From Rotaria sordida (lineage: Eukaryota > Rotifera > Eurotatoria > Philodinida > Philodinidae): 64,000 nucleotides of DNA. Positions within the stretch are counted from its first letter, which is position 1; each line of letters begins with the position of its first letter. Shown in pieces: positions 53,085 through 64,000 of the stretch. The notes below the pieces were generated by a model. That model was not told the origin of the DNA. It searched no databases and saw nothing but the letters and a program-made list of their open reading frames with translations. The stretch is taken from NCBI GenBank assembly GCA_905250125.1, contig CAJNOL010000495.1, forward strand, positions 1 through 64,000. Reading direction: 5' to 3'. Both the position numbers and the translations under genes were made by a program.

Positions 53085-53775
53085 GTTATTCTTTTTACGA
53101 ACTATCGATTTTTCGATAATCAACATTTGAAACGTCTTTGCACCGCATGTCGGAATGTGGATTTTGGCAAAGGTAGCACTAATTTTAAAAGTGCTTTGAT
53201 AAAGTAGTTAAGTTTCAAAGTGTATCTTTAAATTTAGTTTTTAAGGTAAAGTAAAAGTGACACTTCTAGTTTTGATCCAGTTACTGTCTAGTAATTATCT
53301 TAAATTTTGAAAAAACAATCAAGATCCATAAAAGTTTGCCTTTTTTGTGGGAGTCATCTGTTTAAAAAACGGACTCTTCTACTAAAGATTGTAACTCATG
53401 TCAAAAAAAAAAACAAATTATATAAAAATCATTAAAAAACTTCATTTTTAATCGATTATAACAAAAAAATAATCGTAGATATTGAAATTTCATCGATTAT
53501 TCTGATTAGTTTTAATTTAAACTCGATTTAGAACTGTACAAAAAAAAAATTCATTTTTAATCAATTTCGTGTTGTTGTTTTCAGTAGTAGAATATTTATT
53601 CAGTTTTTGTTTGTTTTACATTAATTATAAACAATTTCTTTATGATTATGAAATTAATTTACCTCTAAAACTATTCAGAATAATCAATGACATTTCGAAA
53701 TTTTTGATTATAATCGATTCTAAATGATTTTTTTTTTACATCGAAAAATCGACAGTAACTATTCGATGATGAAAT
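53085..53775. repeat. Possible element with inverted ends
   Basis: ACTATCGATTTTTCGAT near 53101 pairs with ATCGAAAAATCGACAGT near 53741 (inverted: ACTGTCGATTTTTCGAT), each with a short further match. The interior has several TCGATTAT/ATAATCGA boxes. It could be a diverged MITE; support is weak. Confidence 0.35.
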
Positions 53776-54251
53776 TTTATTCTAACATTCGATTGAATAT
53801 TTTCCGAGTAACCATTCTCAAGATCATGATCAGATAAAAGATATACTTTCGATGCATAGGTCAAAAGTGAAAAAATAATTTGGATTGGTGTACAGAAATT
53901 ACATTAATACAGGTATTTTGTTTTTTTTTGCTATGGTGAATGCTTTCATTTTCATAGGTAAATTGTAAAAATGAAATCTATTCGTATGCTCGATAATTAA
54001 GTATTTTTTCCACTTGAGTGATTTTTTGTTCTTTTATAGAGTATTCTTTTAATAATGATGCGTCAGATCACGCGCGAAATGGAGAAAAACGAATGGCGAA
54101 AAAAAGATGTTTCATTTTTAATGTCACTTTTTCAAAAACAAGATAGGTGTGATAGCAGCATTTTGTCAAAGCAATATTAATAAACTGTGGAGTACGATCA
54201 CAATTCAATATATCAAATCAAATTGATTTTTAAATATTCATCAATATAAAC

Positions 54252-57200
54252 ATGACTTCACGATCGATTTCGCGAGAAAATTCTCTTCAACAAGGTAACA
54301 TTTTTATTTCAATTTTTGATAAACTTAAGCAAATATTAGTTGGTTATATGTTGTTTTTTGAAGATCACTTAACTTTAAAATGAATGTTATAATGAACAAC
54401 ATTTACATTGCTATTTCTCTTCTTAATTAATAATTAGAAGATTCAATGAGTTTTAAGAATTTTATTTCAGAAGATTTTCTCATAGTTCGAAAACTTAAAA
54501 TATTATATTTAGTAATAACATAAAGAAAATGATCAACATTCTTAATAGATATTTAGAGCATTTTTGATACAAATTGCCATTGATAAGGAATCAATAAAAA
54601 TTTTCAAACAGCATAGATTTGAACAAAAACATGAAAAATGAAATTTTATTACGTTAATTTAGATTCACAATTTCAGTGAAGTTGATGAGAACAAATATTT
54701 ATTGATAATTATTCGCCACAGTGACTTTCAGAATTAATTGATTTTTGTGACAAATTAACTCTGTTTGTTGAGATTGTAATTTTATCTATTTTTTTTTAAC
54801 GTAACGGATGACAAATTTACACACATTTTCTTCATATAACTTTTAACAGGTTGTTTGTATATGGAATAAAATCTTTCTATTGATAAGAAAAAGTGTTTCC
54901 AAGAAAACTAACATAATCAATCAATTAGAAAGAAAAATTTCTTTTTCTTTTTTTTTGTTTTTAGAAAAACCATGGCTCTTTCCTCAATATCATACAAATG
55001 GAATGATTAAGAAACTCAGTGACCTCGAAAACGAGCTGCAAAATCCGCCAGAACTTATCTCTAGAAATGTATTAGATCGCATTCAGGGTTCAATGATAGG
55101 TTTGGCGTTGGGTGATGCTGTTGGTGCTCATGTTGAATTTAAAACCCGAGATTTTTTGATCAAATATCCAGTAGACGATCTCCGAGGTGGTGGCACTTGG
55201 GGACTTCGAAAAGGAGAGGTAAATTTCCTTCATACAAATTTATTTACCATTGACTCAATTAGTGTTCACTAAAGCTCAGATCCTACACAAACAAAACAAA
55301 AAAGCCTGTCCTTCAGTTTTAAGTTTTGACATAGATTACAAGTTAATTGCTTGTCAGGAATTATTCTTCTACTTACAAGATTTTCAGATAGTTGTTTTTT
55401 TCAAATATAACAATCACAAAGAAAATCACATCACTCTGAAAATAAAAAAACAAAATATTTCTTTTACGTTATAGGAGTTTCTCATATTTGATTCTTCCAT
55501 TTATGTGAAGTGTCCATCAATGAAAAATGTTTTTGATAGGAGATGTAGGAAATTCATACATTTTTCGGTTAAAGTTTCTAGTTTTCTATTAGCTTTTACA
55601 AATTTGAAAATAAAAGGATATACGAATAAATTCTGTTAGGTTTTTCATTCATTCAATCTCATACAGGGAAAAAACAACAAGACCTTAAATGATGCGTAAT
55701 ACTTGCCGATCTTACTTAGTAAGTTAGATCAAATGGAAACAAATCATGCAATCATTCAGCTTACTTTCATTCTATAGAAGATGTAGATTTCGTACAGTTC
55801 TAGCTTAAAAATCGAGACGAACTTCTTAAATAGAAAGTCACCAGATTTTTTTCACACCTTTCCGATCAGTTCAAGCGAAATTCGATTGTTTCCTAAGTCT
55901 GGAATTGTTATATCTTAATTTTTCGTATTCTTATATTATACTCTGATATCACCGAGACAGTAATGTGATGGTACTACAGAATGAAACAAAAGAATAATCT
56001 TCCTTCACATAGAATCGAACCATGCATCTCCTGCTTTCCGGGCAGTCGTATTAACCTTTGTACTAGAAAGGAGTGTATCTTATTCTATTTGTTTCGTCTT
56101 ATGAATGAAGGGGAACACTTCAGTTCATAACATCTCCCTCCCTACACGGGGGCTACGTGTAGTGCCACTAGAGAGAGAGAGAGCTGTATGTTGTTTCCCA
56201 GTCAGTGCACCGTTTTAATGACATACACTCTTCTTCTTCAAGAAAAATCATTATCTGTATATATTTGGAAAAAAATATACAAGAATCACACCCAACAAAG
56301 AAAAAAAACAAAATATATGTATCCTCCTCTCATGCATCATATGCCAATTATGCTCTCCTACTCAGAGAGTGACTTATGTGAAGAGAGACGGAAAAAGAAA
56401 AAAAGAAGCAAAGAGTGTTTAGAAGCTCATCGAGAACATGTATCATAGTCATCGGCCATGACAGGAATCATCGACCTGAGGATTAGATTAGTTCTTGTTC
56501 AAAGAAGTTCTCAACACTTCCTCAGATCAAAACTATTATTGAGTTGCAATACCCACAGAAGAATGTCTAATTAAAAATGAAAATATTTTACAATTGTTTC
56601 TTGTCGTTAGCCCTTATGGAGAAAAGCACTTATATCTGCGCTGTAGATATTAGATTAATCGGTTTTATTTTCTGAGCTTTCTCAACTTGTTAGTGCGAAA
56701 AATAATTGTATAGAGAGCGACAATTCGATAACAAAATCTAACAAATGAGTATCTTGCTTCTGAGTGATAGCAGCAACGTCCATGAACATATATAAATACG
56801 AAATCATATCAATCGTTTGAGTGTCCAAATCTACTATTTCAATGTGATTTAGGGAAACCTTCCCTTTTCTGACTCAAAATTTTCAGTTTTTTTATTTTTT
56901 ATGTCGGATATGTGTATTTAAATGTTCTCTATCTAATGAACACATTTTGAGAAGGCAAAACTACATTTTTGTACATAAAAATCTCGAAAAAAAACCTCAA
57001 TTTTATGCTAAAAAAGCCAAAAAGCGCAACTTTCTTTGCATTTTTCTCAAAATCAAAATTTTCAAAAAAAAAAAATGAAGTTTTCCTCCTTTTCTTCCTC
57101 GCGGTACCATTGATCAGACTCGACATTTTTTTAATAAGTATTTTGATCGAATTGGGGCGTGTCTTTTGTTTTTCTTTCGTGATAATATTGTTTCTATGAA

Positions 57201-59544
57201 ATTTTGCAGACTTTGAAAAATTAGTACCATTGAAAAAAAAAACGTGTGTTTTGATAGTACCTTCGTTATTTTTCCTCTCCTGAGCTGTAGAAACAATATT
57301 TTTTCAAGAACAAAAAAAATGTACGCTCCAATTTAATCCTAGTTGTCACAGAAGAAATGGCAGTTCAGAAAGACATAGTATAAATTTTTGTGGAGGAGTG
57401 AAACCTCTACCTATTTTTGGCCCTTGAGGACCCTATATCTTCTTGAAGGAAGGATCTGGAATTTTTGAGTCTAGGACAACTTTTGCTCTATCCATCGAGA
57501 TCTATCTGTACTGAAAGTTTCATAAGTTTTCGTTGAATCGTTCTCGAGAAACCACGAAAAGAAGAACCTTTTAAAAATTGTTCCTGTAGTATATATTTAT
57601 TTATTCTAATCAGATATATCGAAAGGAATATGTTTGTTTTATATTAATTCAAAGAGAATAAAGAATGTTACAGAAGATATATACAATCATAAAACTTCTA
57701 AAAAGGCATACAACATCGAGAATAATTTTATTGAACACACTTCATAGATAAGCATAATAAAGTAAACAATTTTTAATAATTATAGATGTGTTGTTAGTAA
57801 TTGCTACTATAATCAACATACTAGAAAAAGTTCTTCTAACTTTTTCTATTCTTTCAAAATCTTGAAATCAACTACTTCTCACATAATTTTAGTTCACCGA
57901 TGATACATCTATGGCTTTATGTCTAGCGAGTTCTTTGGTGGCACATCGAGGATTTAATTCTTATGATCAGCTCGTTCGATACAAATGGTGGTTTAAGAAA
58001 GGTTATCTGTCTTCTATAGGTGAATGTTTCGATATTGGTGCGTCTACCAAACGATCATTGCTTGAATTTGAAATTCGTCAATATGATTTTGCTCACAAAT
58101 ACAATATTTCTGATGATCAAATAGACTATCTTACACCTTCTCAATCAGAAAAATTCAATGTAATCTGTAGTGAGAAAGATGTAGCTGGTAATGGTGCTTT
58201 AATGCGACTCGCTCCTGTACCACTCTTTTTCTATCGTCATCCTAAACATGCAATCAATTATTGTAAAATCAGTGCAAGATTAACTCATGATGATCAACGT
58301 GCTTATGATGCTTGTCGTTATTATGGCGCTCTAATTGTAGCTATTCTTCGAGGCGAGAACAAAAATGATCTGCTCGACAACAATTTTTATTCCAATCATA
58401 TAGATTGGTTCCAGTATGAACCACTTCATCCAGACATAATGAAAGTCGTTCAAGGATCTTATAAAAAGGAGCATGGATATGATCAAGGTATTCGAGGCGC
58501 AGGATATATTGTCAATGCATTAGAAGCTGCTTTGTGGGCCTTTCGTTTTGATGAAGGTTCGTTCGAAAAGGGTGTTCTTGCTGCTGTTAATCTCGGTGAA
58601 GATACTGACACAACAGCGGCAATTTATGGTCAATTAGCCGGTGCTTACTATGGTTACAATCAATTACCTAAGAAATGGTTGAAACATCTATATGGTCATA
58701 ATTTTATACAATGTCTAAGCAAATGGATTGCATATGAAGGAGAAAGATGGAGCCCAGATGAACCAGAACATTCGACGGCGACTGGTCAAGCTAGGCGACA
58801 ATCATCAATTATCGTGGAATTGTCTACTAATCGACGTCCATCTTCCACCAGGAGCACACCCGTTTTTCAATCTAATTCACAACAAACCGGTGAAACACAT
58901 AAGAAAAATTCTAAACCGACGTCCGACCGCGTTTTCGAGATAACGGTTGAACAAGAACAAAATAAGCCCGCAAGATTGACTGCATCTATAACGCAACCAA
59001 ATAATGCTGGTGGAGTTCTTAAGCCACAAGCTAGTTTTCATGATGACGGTGATTTTCGTTGGAAAAGCACTTCAAAAAATGATGTACCTTCTATTCGTCC
59101 AAAATCACTGCACCCCGTTGCTTCCATGGCTACATCTAAACGTAAGAACTTTATATTTGATTAAGTTATATAAAAAAAAAAAAAAAACGTTTACACAATT
59201 AACTTTTTCCAAACATTTTTCTCATGAGTATGTTGAGAACTATGTTGTATTACTTTCTTTTTTTTTTTTTTATAGCAACGGATTCTTCCACACGCTTGGA
59301 AGACACTGACGATGTTTGCCGTTGGATCATTTCTTTGGGCGACGAATATGCAAATTATGCACCTAACTTCAAGAAAAATAACGTTGATAGATTTTGGCTC
59401 CTTCATGTAGTTGATAGAGATGTTCTTCGTGAATATGGAGTCGAGAATGCAAGACATCAACGAACAATTCTTGCTCAAATTAAAGAGTTGAATAAACAAC
59501 GTACAACCGAAGCTTTAACAAAGACAAACAAGGAACTCAGTTGA
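54252..59544 (+). CDS. ADP-ribosylglycohydrolase (DraG/ARH family) fused to a SAM domain
   Basis: Exons 54252-54294, 54965-55218, 57893-59141 and 59276-59544 join in phase to 604 aa. Residues ~45-375 are an ADP-ribosylglycohydrolase: MIGLALGDAVGAHVEF, the metal-binding FTDDTSM, GNGALMRLAP and LGEDTDTTAAIYGQLAGAYY. All the expected Mg2+ ligands are present, so the enzyme should remove ADP-ribose from proteins or small molecules. Residues ~395-515 are a Ser/Thr/Gln/Arg-rich linker, probably disordered. Residues ~525-590 form a SAM domain (VCRWIISLGDEYANYAPNFK, DRDVLREYGVENARHQRTIL), which usually mediates self-association or partner binding. The start gives a short leader (MTSRSISREN) before a 670-bp intron; this first exon is the least certain. 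The second intron is 2.67 kb. Codon choice is less A/T-biased than in the neighbours (GACCTCGAAAACGAGCTG). Confidence 0.9.
55219..57892. other. Large intron of the ADP-ribosylglycohydrolase gene
   Basis: 2.67 kb between a gtaaat donor and a ttttag acceptor that interrupt the hydrolase domain between RKGE and FTDDT. It contains the tRNA-like locus at 56001-56072 and a GA run (~56171-56184). No protein-coding exon is seen inside it. Confidence 0.6.
56001..56072 (-). tRNA. tRNA-like locus (class I fold, probably a pseudogene or SINE head)
   Basis: Read on the minus strand, 72 nt fold as a cloverleaf. The acceptor is TCCTTTC with TGAAGGA (one mismatch, one G-T), the D arm GTAC..ATAC around AAAGGTTA, and the anticodon arm CTGC-CCGGAAA-GCAG. 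The T arm CATGG-TTCGATT-CTATG contains a perfect B box, GGTTCGATTC. A TTTT tract follows shortly after the 3' end. Loop position 33 is C rather than T, and the anticodon would be GGA (Ser), yet there is no long variable arm, so it is unlikely to be a working tRNA-Ser. It resembles Gly/Glu/Asp-type tRNAs. Confidence 0.55.
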
Positions 59545-62500
59545 TCGTTCCTGTTCATAAGAAAATTGACATTTAATCTGCAATTTAATGTTTCTTACTT
59601 ATTTCACAAATATATTGTGTGTTCTCTTATAAAACTTGACAAAATATCTTTCAACAATTTGAAGCTATAATTAAAATATTTCTGGTTTAATATACTAAAT
59701 CATAACAATTCTCCTTTTATGACTTTGTCATTGAGAAAATAATGGCCTGACGTTTACGGTTTTTTTTTAGGGGAACGAAAGTAATACAGAGATACAGCAT
59801 CTTATTGGGATTTGAAATTATAATCCGCTCTATATTAGGGTTGTAATGACAATCTCTAATAGCCGCGATATGTAAGTGACAGAGTGTGCATCTTTGAATA
59901 ATACATATGTCAACAGTAATTTTACACCTTAATGACCAATCAACGACTGTTGTACTTCAAATAGTTGGTACTGGGAGAGTTGCTCCTCATAACCAACGAA
60001 CACAATTCTTATTGATAACAAGTGGAAGATATAAATTTACTGAATTAAGATGTAGAAATCAGTAATAGAATAATCAATATCTTATTAATTATAAAGATAA
60101 TAGAAATATTATACAATTAAAAATAAGCAACAATAATAGAAAAATAAAACTAATGTGTAGATTTTACTGAAGAGAAGACTCACACACATACTCTCAAAAT
60201 GAGTTCTATTCGTTGCTCATGAAGAGCAACTGCCTGGAATGCAACAATCATGTTTATCCTTAATCATATCAGACAGCAATCAGAATCAGGAGCAAACCAT
60301 AGCAGTATATCGTATCAATTATATGTTTTAGCATTTTTTACTTTGTAAAAATATTATAGATGGAATATCTTATTCTAAAAGTAGTGACGGTTATACATCC
60401 TTTAAAAAAAAATAAAAGTATTAACTCATGTTAGGATTATAATGTTGCATTGTTCATCATACATTTTATTTTTTGTCTCAAGCACTTATGTTCATTTCTA
60501 TTGTAATGTTTATATCTACCATATCGACATTTTCTCTATGTGAATTGAACTGTATTTAATTTTGTACTCAGATTCTTATAATATAAACTATCAAATAAAA
60601 TTTAACACAAAAAAAGCACATCATATGCAATCTCATGCTTGATTTAATCCTGTGCTCTAACGTCGACAAAATAATGACTTACTCAAATATTTATCTCATC
60701 ATGCATGATTTTTAAAAGTATTCGACTTTTTTTAAGGATGTAAAATTGAAACGAATAGAAATGTAAAAAATTTTATTAATGCAGATCTCAAGCAAATAAA
60801 TGAATGTATACTTTTAATGAAATCTTTTTTTTTTCGTATGTCTTTAAAAGTATTTAAACTTATAATGAGAATTAATGACATACTAATTTTTTGTTTTATG
60901 TGATTCGTTAAAGTATAACAACATACTAATTATAAATAGTAAGAAATGTTTCATGAGACATTTAAAGACATATTGATTTCTCAAAATATTTTTCGATTAT
61001 TTTTATTCTATTTAAAAACTTACAAATAGTATTACACAAATAGAAATTTTTCATCTCATCAATGAAAATATAAAATTATTCAATAGATTATTTTTATCAA
61101 TTTTTACTTTCTTGTATTTTCTAGAAGGCAATGTTCTTTTGTCTACAAAGAAGAAAAAGAGATATTACCTCTATATGAATACTTCTTGTATAATAGAATA
61201 AAATAACAGACGATGTTAATTTTGTCGTTCAATACAACGCGATAAAATCTAATATTGTATTTATGATGATCTCACTTGTAAATGATAAATAAAACTTATT
61301 AGAAAAAAAATTAGAAGTTTTATTTAATACAAATCTAAATATTTGATTTTAATTTCAGAAGTTTATTGTATTGCTGTCATTACTATGAAGCTATAGAGAT
61401 AAGTATTATGAAGATTAGTTTCTGCTTCATAATTGATGATGATGTTGTGTGAGGAATTGAACTAAGATCAAGAGAAGTTTTATTATCTTCACCCATAGAT
61501 TTATATTAACAATGGTTTCATTCAATAGAACAACAAACATACTTCATTGTACTTAGATTTAATGCAATATGTAAAAACAAAATGAAAATTTTTGTTATAT
61601 TGTACAACATTCTCTTTTAATAAATAGTCATTCACATTTCAGTTTGAAAAATCTACTTTAAATGCTTGAGTTTGATGAAATACTCAATTAATTCAAAAAC
61701 TATATTCTATTTATATAAAATTGATAACTGATAATGTGCAAATGAAGAAATAAGATTTTCTTCCAGTAAAAAAAAACTAAACTTGAACAATATTCGAAAT
61801 TGAAATTCGTCATTCAGTAATTTAATTATATTTGAATAGAATACAAACTATTGAATATAATGATCAATCATTAATTATTATACAAATGTTTAAAACTAGA
61901 TTTGAGCATTCAGATATATTATATTTCATCATCACAATCGTATTCATAGGAACAAAATATGAATCCCAATAGATTAATAATAATGAAAACAGTGACTAGA
62001 TGTATTATTAATTGGAATTTTGGAATTAATATCATTTTTAATGAAAAAAAAACAACAACATCAGTATATTGACTATAACAGGCTTCTGTCTCTTCATCAA
62101 AAGATTTAAGTATAGTCTTCAAAATCGAAATTTGTAGTATGCACGAAACATGAGATTAAGTAAAACAAATTTTCATACTCTATTTCATTTATTAAATTAT
62201 TAAAATTATCTTTACAATATCAATATGACTTACAATAGAAGAGTGAATTGTTTATTTTAATTTTTATTTCATATATTATCAATCAGAATTACAGATATGA
62301 TTGTAATTTTTAGCATTAAAAATCTTTAACGACCTGTGAGTTTCAAGCAATCGAAAGAGGACAACTTCGAACAATTTTTTTTTTTATTTGATAAGATATA
62401 AGACAAAATTATTTTAAAATGTATCATTTTCGTAAAATATTTTTAAAAAATGCATGAAAATTTTCTTAAAATCAATAGAAATTTTATATGATTTAATCAA

Positions 62501-62998
62501 ATGAATAAGTGATTTTATTTGTTCAACTTTGATATGTAAGAAAAGAACTACCTGAAGTGTTTCTTAAACTATAAATCTGAAGTACATGTCAAAATCAAAA
62601 TTACATCGAAACAGAACATCGTTTTCATTTATCTTCTTAAATGTTCTGCAAATATGATGGGTTTAAGCATAATTTTATTCTATATAGTATTCGATAAAAA
62701 GATGTTCGGAGTTGTTCTCTTTCGATTACTGAAAACCCTAAGCCATTAGCTATTTCCATTATCAAGTTATTCAGCTTACATACACTTCTGATGTAGATAA
62801 TAATTAGAGAATGAATCAATTGTCAATTATATCAATAATTTATTTTTATCATAATCATCTTCATGATATAATTATCATCTAGCACAAATTGTAGTAAATG
62901 AAATTTAATATATATATATATATATATTTATTCGAAAAAAATTATTAATAATAAATCATATTAAAAAACACAAAACGAAAAGCTAACCCAATCAATAA
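59545..62998. other. Intergenic region between hydrolase-SAM and phosphatase genes
   Basis: Two convergent genes flank 3.45 kb of AT-rich sequence with no supported exon, RNA gene or clear repeat. A TA run lies at ~62911-62928, just beyond the phosphatase stop. Confidence 0.5.
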
Positions 62999-63511
62999 TC
63001 ACACAGGATCATCAGCAATTGTAGTATAATTAGTTTTGCCTATGATAATGTCGAAAAAGTAACCATTTGTATTAACTAAATTAATTACCTGATGTTTTTT
63101 CATATTCTTCTTTTAAACATCGATAGATAAATAAATATTGATGCTAATATTACAAAACAAAAAAAAAATTTACTCTTTTTTTTTTTGTTAAATTTCATTT
63201 GAAATAAATTTTACCTCATTTTGAACCATTTTATCTCTACATTGTCTCATATTAAATATAGTTCCATAAATATCTAAATAACCAGTAAATGATAATTTAT
63301 CAAATTGTTGTAATAAACAATCAAGTGCAATAAATGTTCCACTACGACCAACACCAGCACTACAATGTACTAATAATGGTCCATAATCTTCTGGATGACA
63401 TTCCGAACGAATTAAACGAATAAAATTAATAAGTATATTACTATTTGTTGGTATTGTATGATCATCCCACATTTTAAATGCATAATGTTTTATTGTACGA
63501 ATTCCATCATT
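62999..63511 (-). CDS. Protein tyrosine phosphatase, C-terminal part (gene continues off the right edge)
   Basis: Three exons on the minus strand, 63511-63215, 63143-63089 and 63039-62999, in phase, give the last 130 aa. They contain the C-terminal half of a classical PTP domain: the P-loop HCSAGVGRSGTFI (catalytic Cys and Arg present), the Q-loop MRQCRDKMVQNEHQYLFIY, and a short tail SGKTNYTTIADDPV to the stop. The general-acid loop reads KMWDDHTIP, so the usual WPD is WDD. The enzyme removes phosphate from tyrosine. The domain resembles receptor-type PTPs, but the ectodomain and membrane segment lie outside the window. No second phosphatase domain follows. The 5' exons of the domain are not in 63512-64000. 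Confidence 0.9.
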
Positions 63512-64000
63512 CTAAATAATTGAATCATTAGGACGTTTATTTTCTTTTTTTTTATGATTTACGATACATAAGTATCCATACAAAGAATGAACTCAAGACA
63601 TGGAACTTTTCTTCTTTTAATAATTAAAAATGTAAAAATAAAAAAGAAACTCTGTCATACTCTGCATCCTGATATACTTTTTCAAACAAAAAAACTTAAA
63701 TCTATAGAATGAAAATCTACCGAGAATTTTGGATTAACAAACAAGCTATTCTTGACCCTTGTTTGTTGAATATCTCATGAAAACGTCATGATATAGAGCT
63801 GAAAATTTCACCATAGTCTCTTTACTACCATTTCCAACATATTTTGAAAATTTTATGCGATTTGAATGTACCTAATCCAAGACTGATTTTTAGCGGGAGC
63901 TCAAATTACATGCTAAATTCGATTATGAATATGCATTTAAAGTACAAGTTCTGAGAACTAGTAATATCCCTTAAATAAGAAGTACATTATATTTATTTAT
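63512..64000. other. Probable intron of the phosphatase gene
   Basis: Upstream (minus strand) of the phase-0 acceptor at 63512. No coding sequence matching the N-terminal half of the PTP domain is present, so the intron is at least 489 bp and runs off the window. Confidence 0.6.

Larger units (their letters stand above)
48382..54251. other. 5.9-kb intergenic region rich in inverted repeats
   Basis: No supported gene. Contains an AT run (~48554-48584), the transposon at 48847-49730, the foldback at ~51730-52350 with a GC-rich patch at ~51810-51840, and a weaker pair of inverted ends at ~53085-53775. The right end is the 5' flank of the ADP-ribosylglycohydrolase gene. Confidence 0.5.

Overview
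This window is eukaryotic nuclear DNA, very AT-rich. Genes are split by many short GT-AG introns (mostly 50-100 bp) and intergenic stretches are long and empty. The protein set is animal: a dysferlin-type ferlin, Galpha-q, uS19/RPS15, a FAAH2-type amidase, a class A GPCR and a receptor-type tyrosine phosphatase. An ADP-ribosyltransferase fused to TPR repeats, a family expanded in bdelloid rotifers, together with the compact AT-rich gene style, makes a bdelloid rotifer (Rotaria/Adineta type) the best guess. That is inference from gene content, not from a marker gene.

Layout. 0.8-2.8 kb (+): ART-TPR gene whose 5' end is not evident. 5.1-7.2 kb (-): six-exon FAAH2-like amidase with intact Lys-Ser-Ser triad. 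7.2-11.2 kb: gene-poor, with two short inverted-repeat elements. 11.2-25.2 kb (+): a 42-exon ferlin of about 2118 aa; its long introns carry foldback elements and dispersed repeats. 25.2-25.7 kb (-): small unnamed gene, stop to stop 32 bp from the ferlin. 26.07-26.36 kb (+): small single-membrane-span protein, probably ATP synthase subunit f. 26.4-34.3 kb: long gene desert. 34.3-35.6 kb (+): GPCR. 36.6-37.1 kb (-): RPS15. 38.3-39.9 kb (-): Galpha-q. 42.7-43.5 kb (+): unrecognised four-exon gene. 46.8-48.4 kb (+): calmodulin-like protein with degenerate EF-hands. 48.4-54.2 kb: intergenic, with a TA-flanked DNA transposon and a foldback. 54.3-59.5 kb (+): ADP-ribosylglycohydrolase fused to a SAM domain, with a tRNA-like locus inside its large intron (- strand). 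63.0 kb to the right edge (-): C-terminal end of a protein tyrosine phosphatase with a WDD in place of WPD.

These genes are not an operon and mostly look like unrelated housekeeping and signalling genes. Two functional links are possible. The GPCR and Galpha-q, 3 kb apart, belong to the same signalling layer. An ADP-ribosylation writer-family protein (probably catalytically altered) and an eraser-family protein (apparently active, with a SAM domain) lie at opposite ends of the window. The most unusual material is the set of foldback and terminal-inverted-repeat elements, several of them inside ferlin introns. Exon boundaries below were set by hand from splice consensus and reading-frame continuity.
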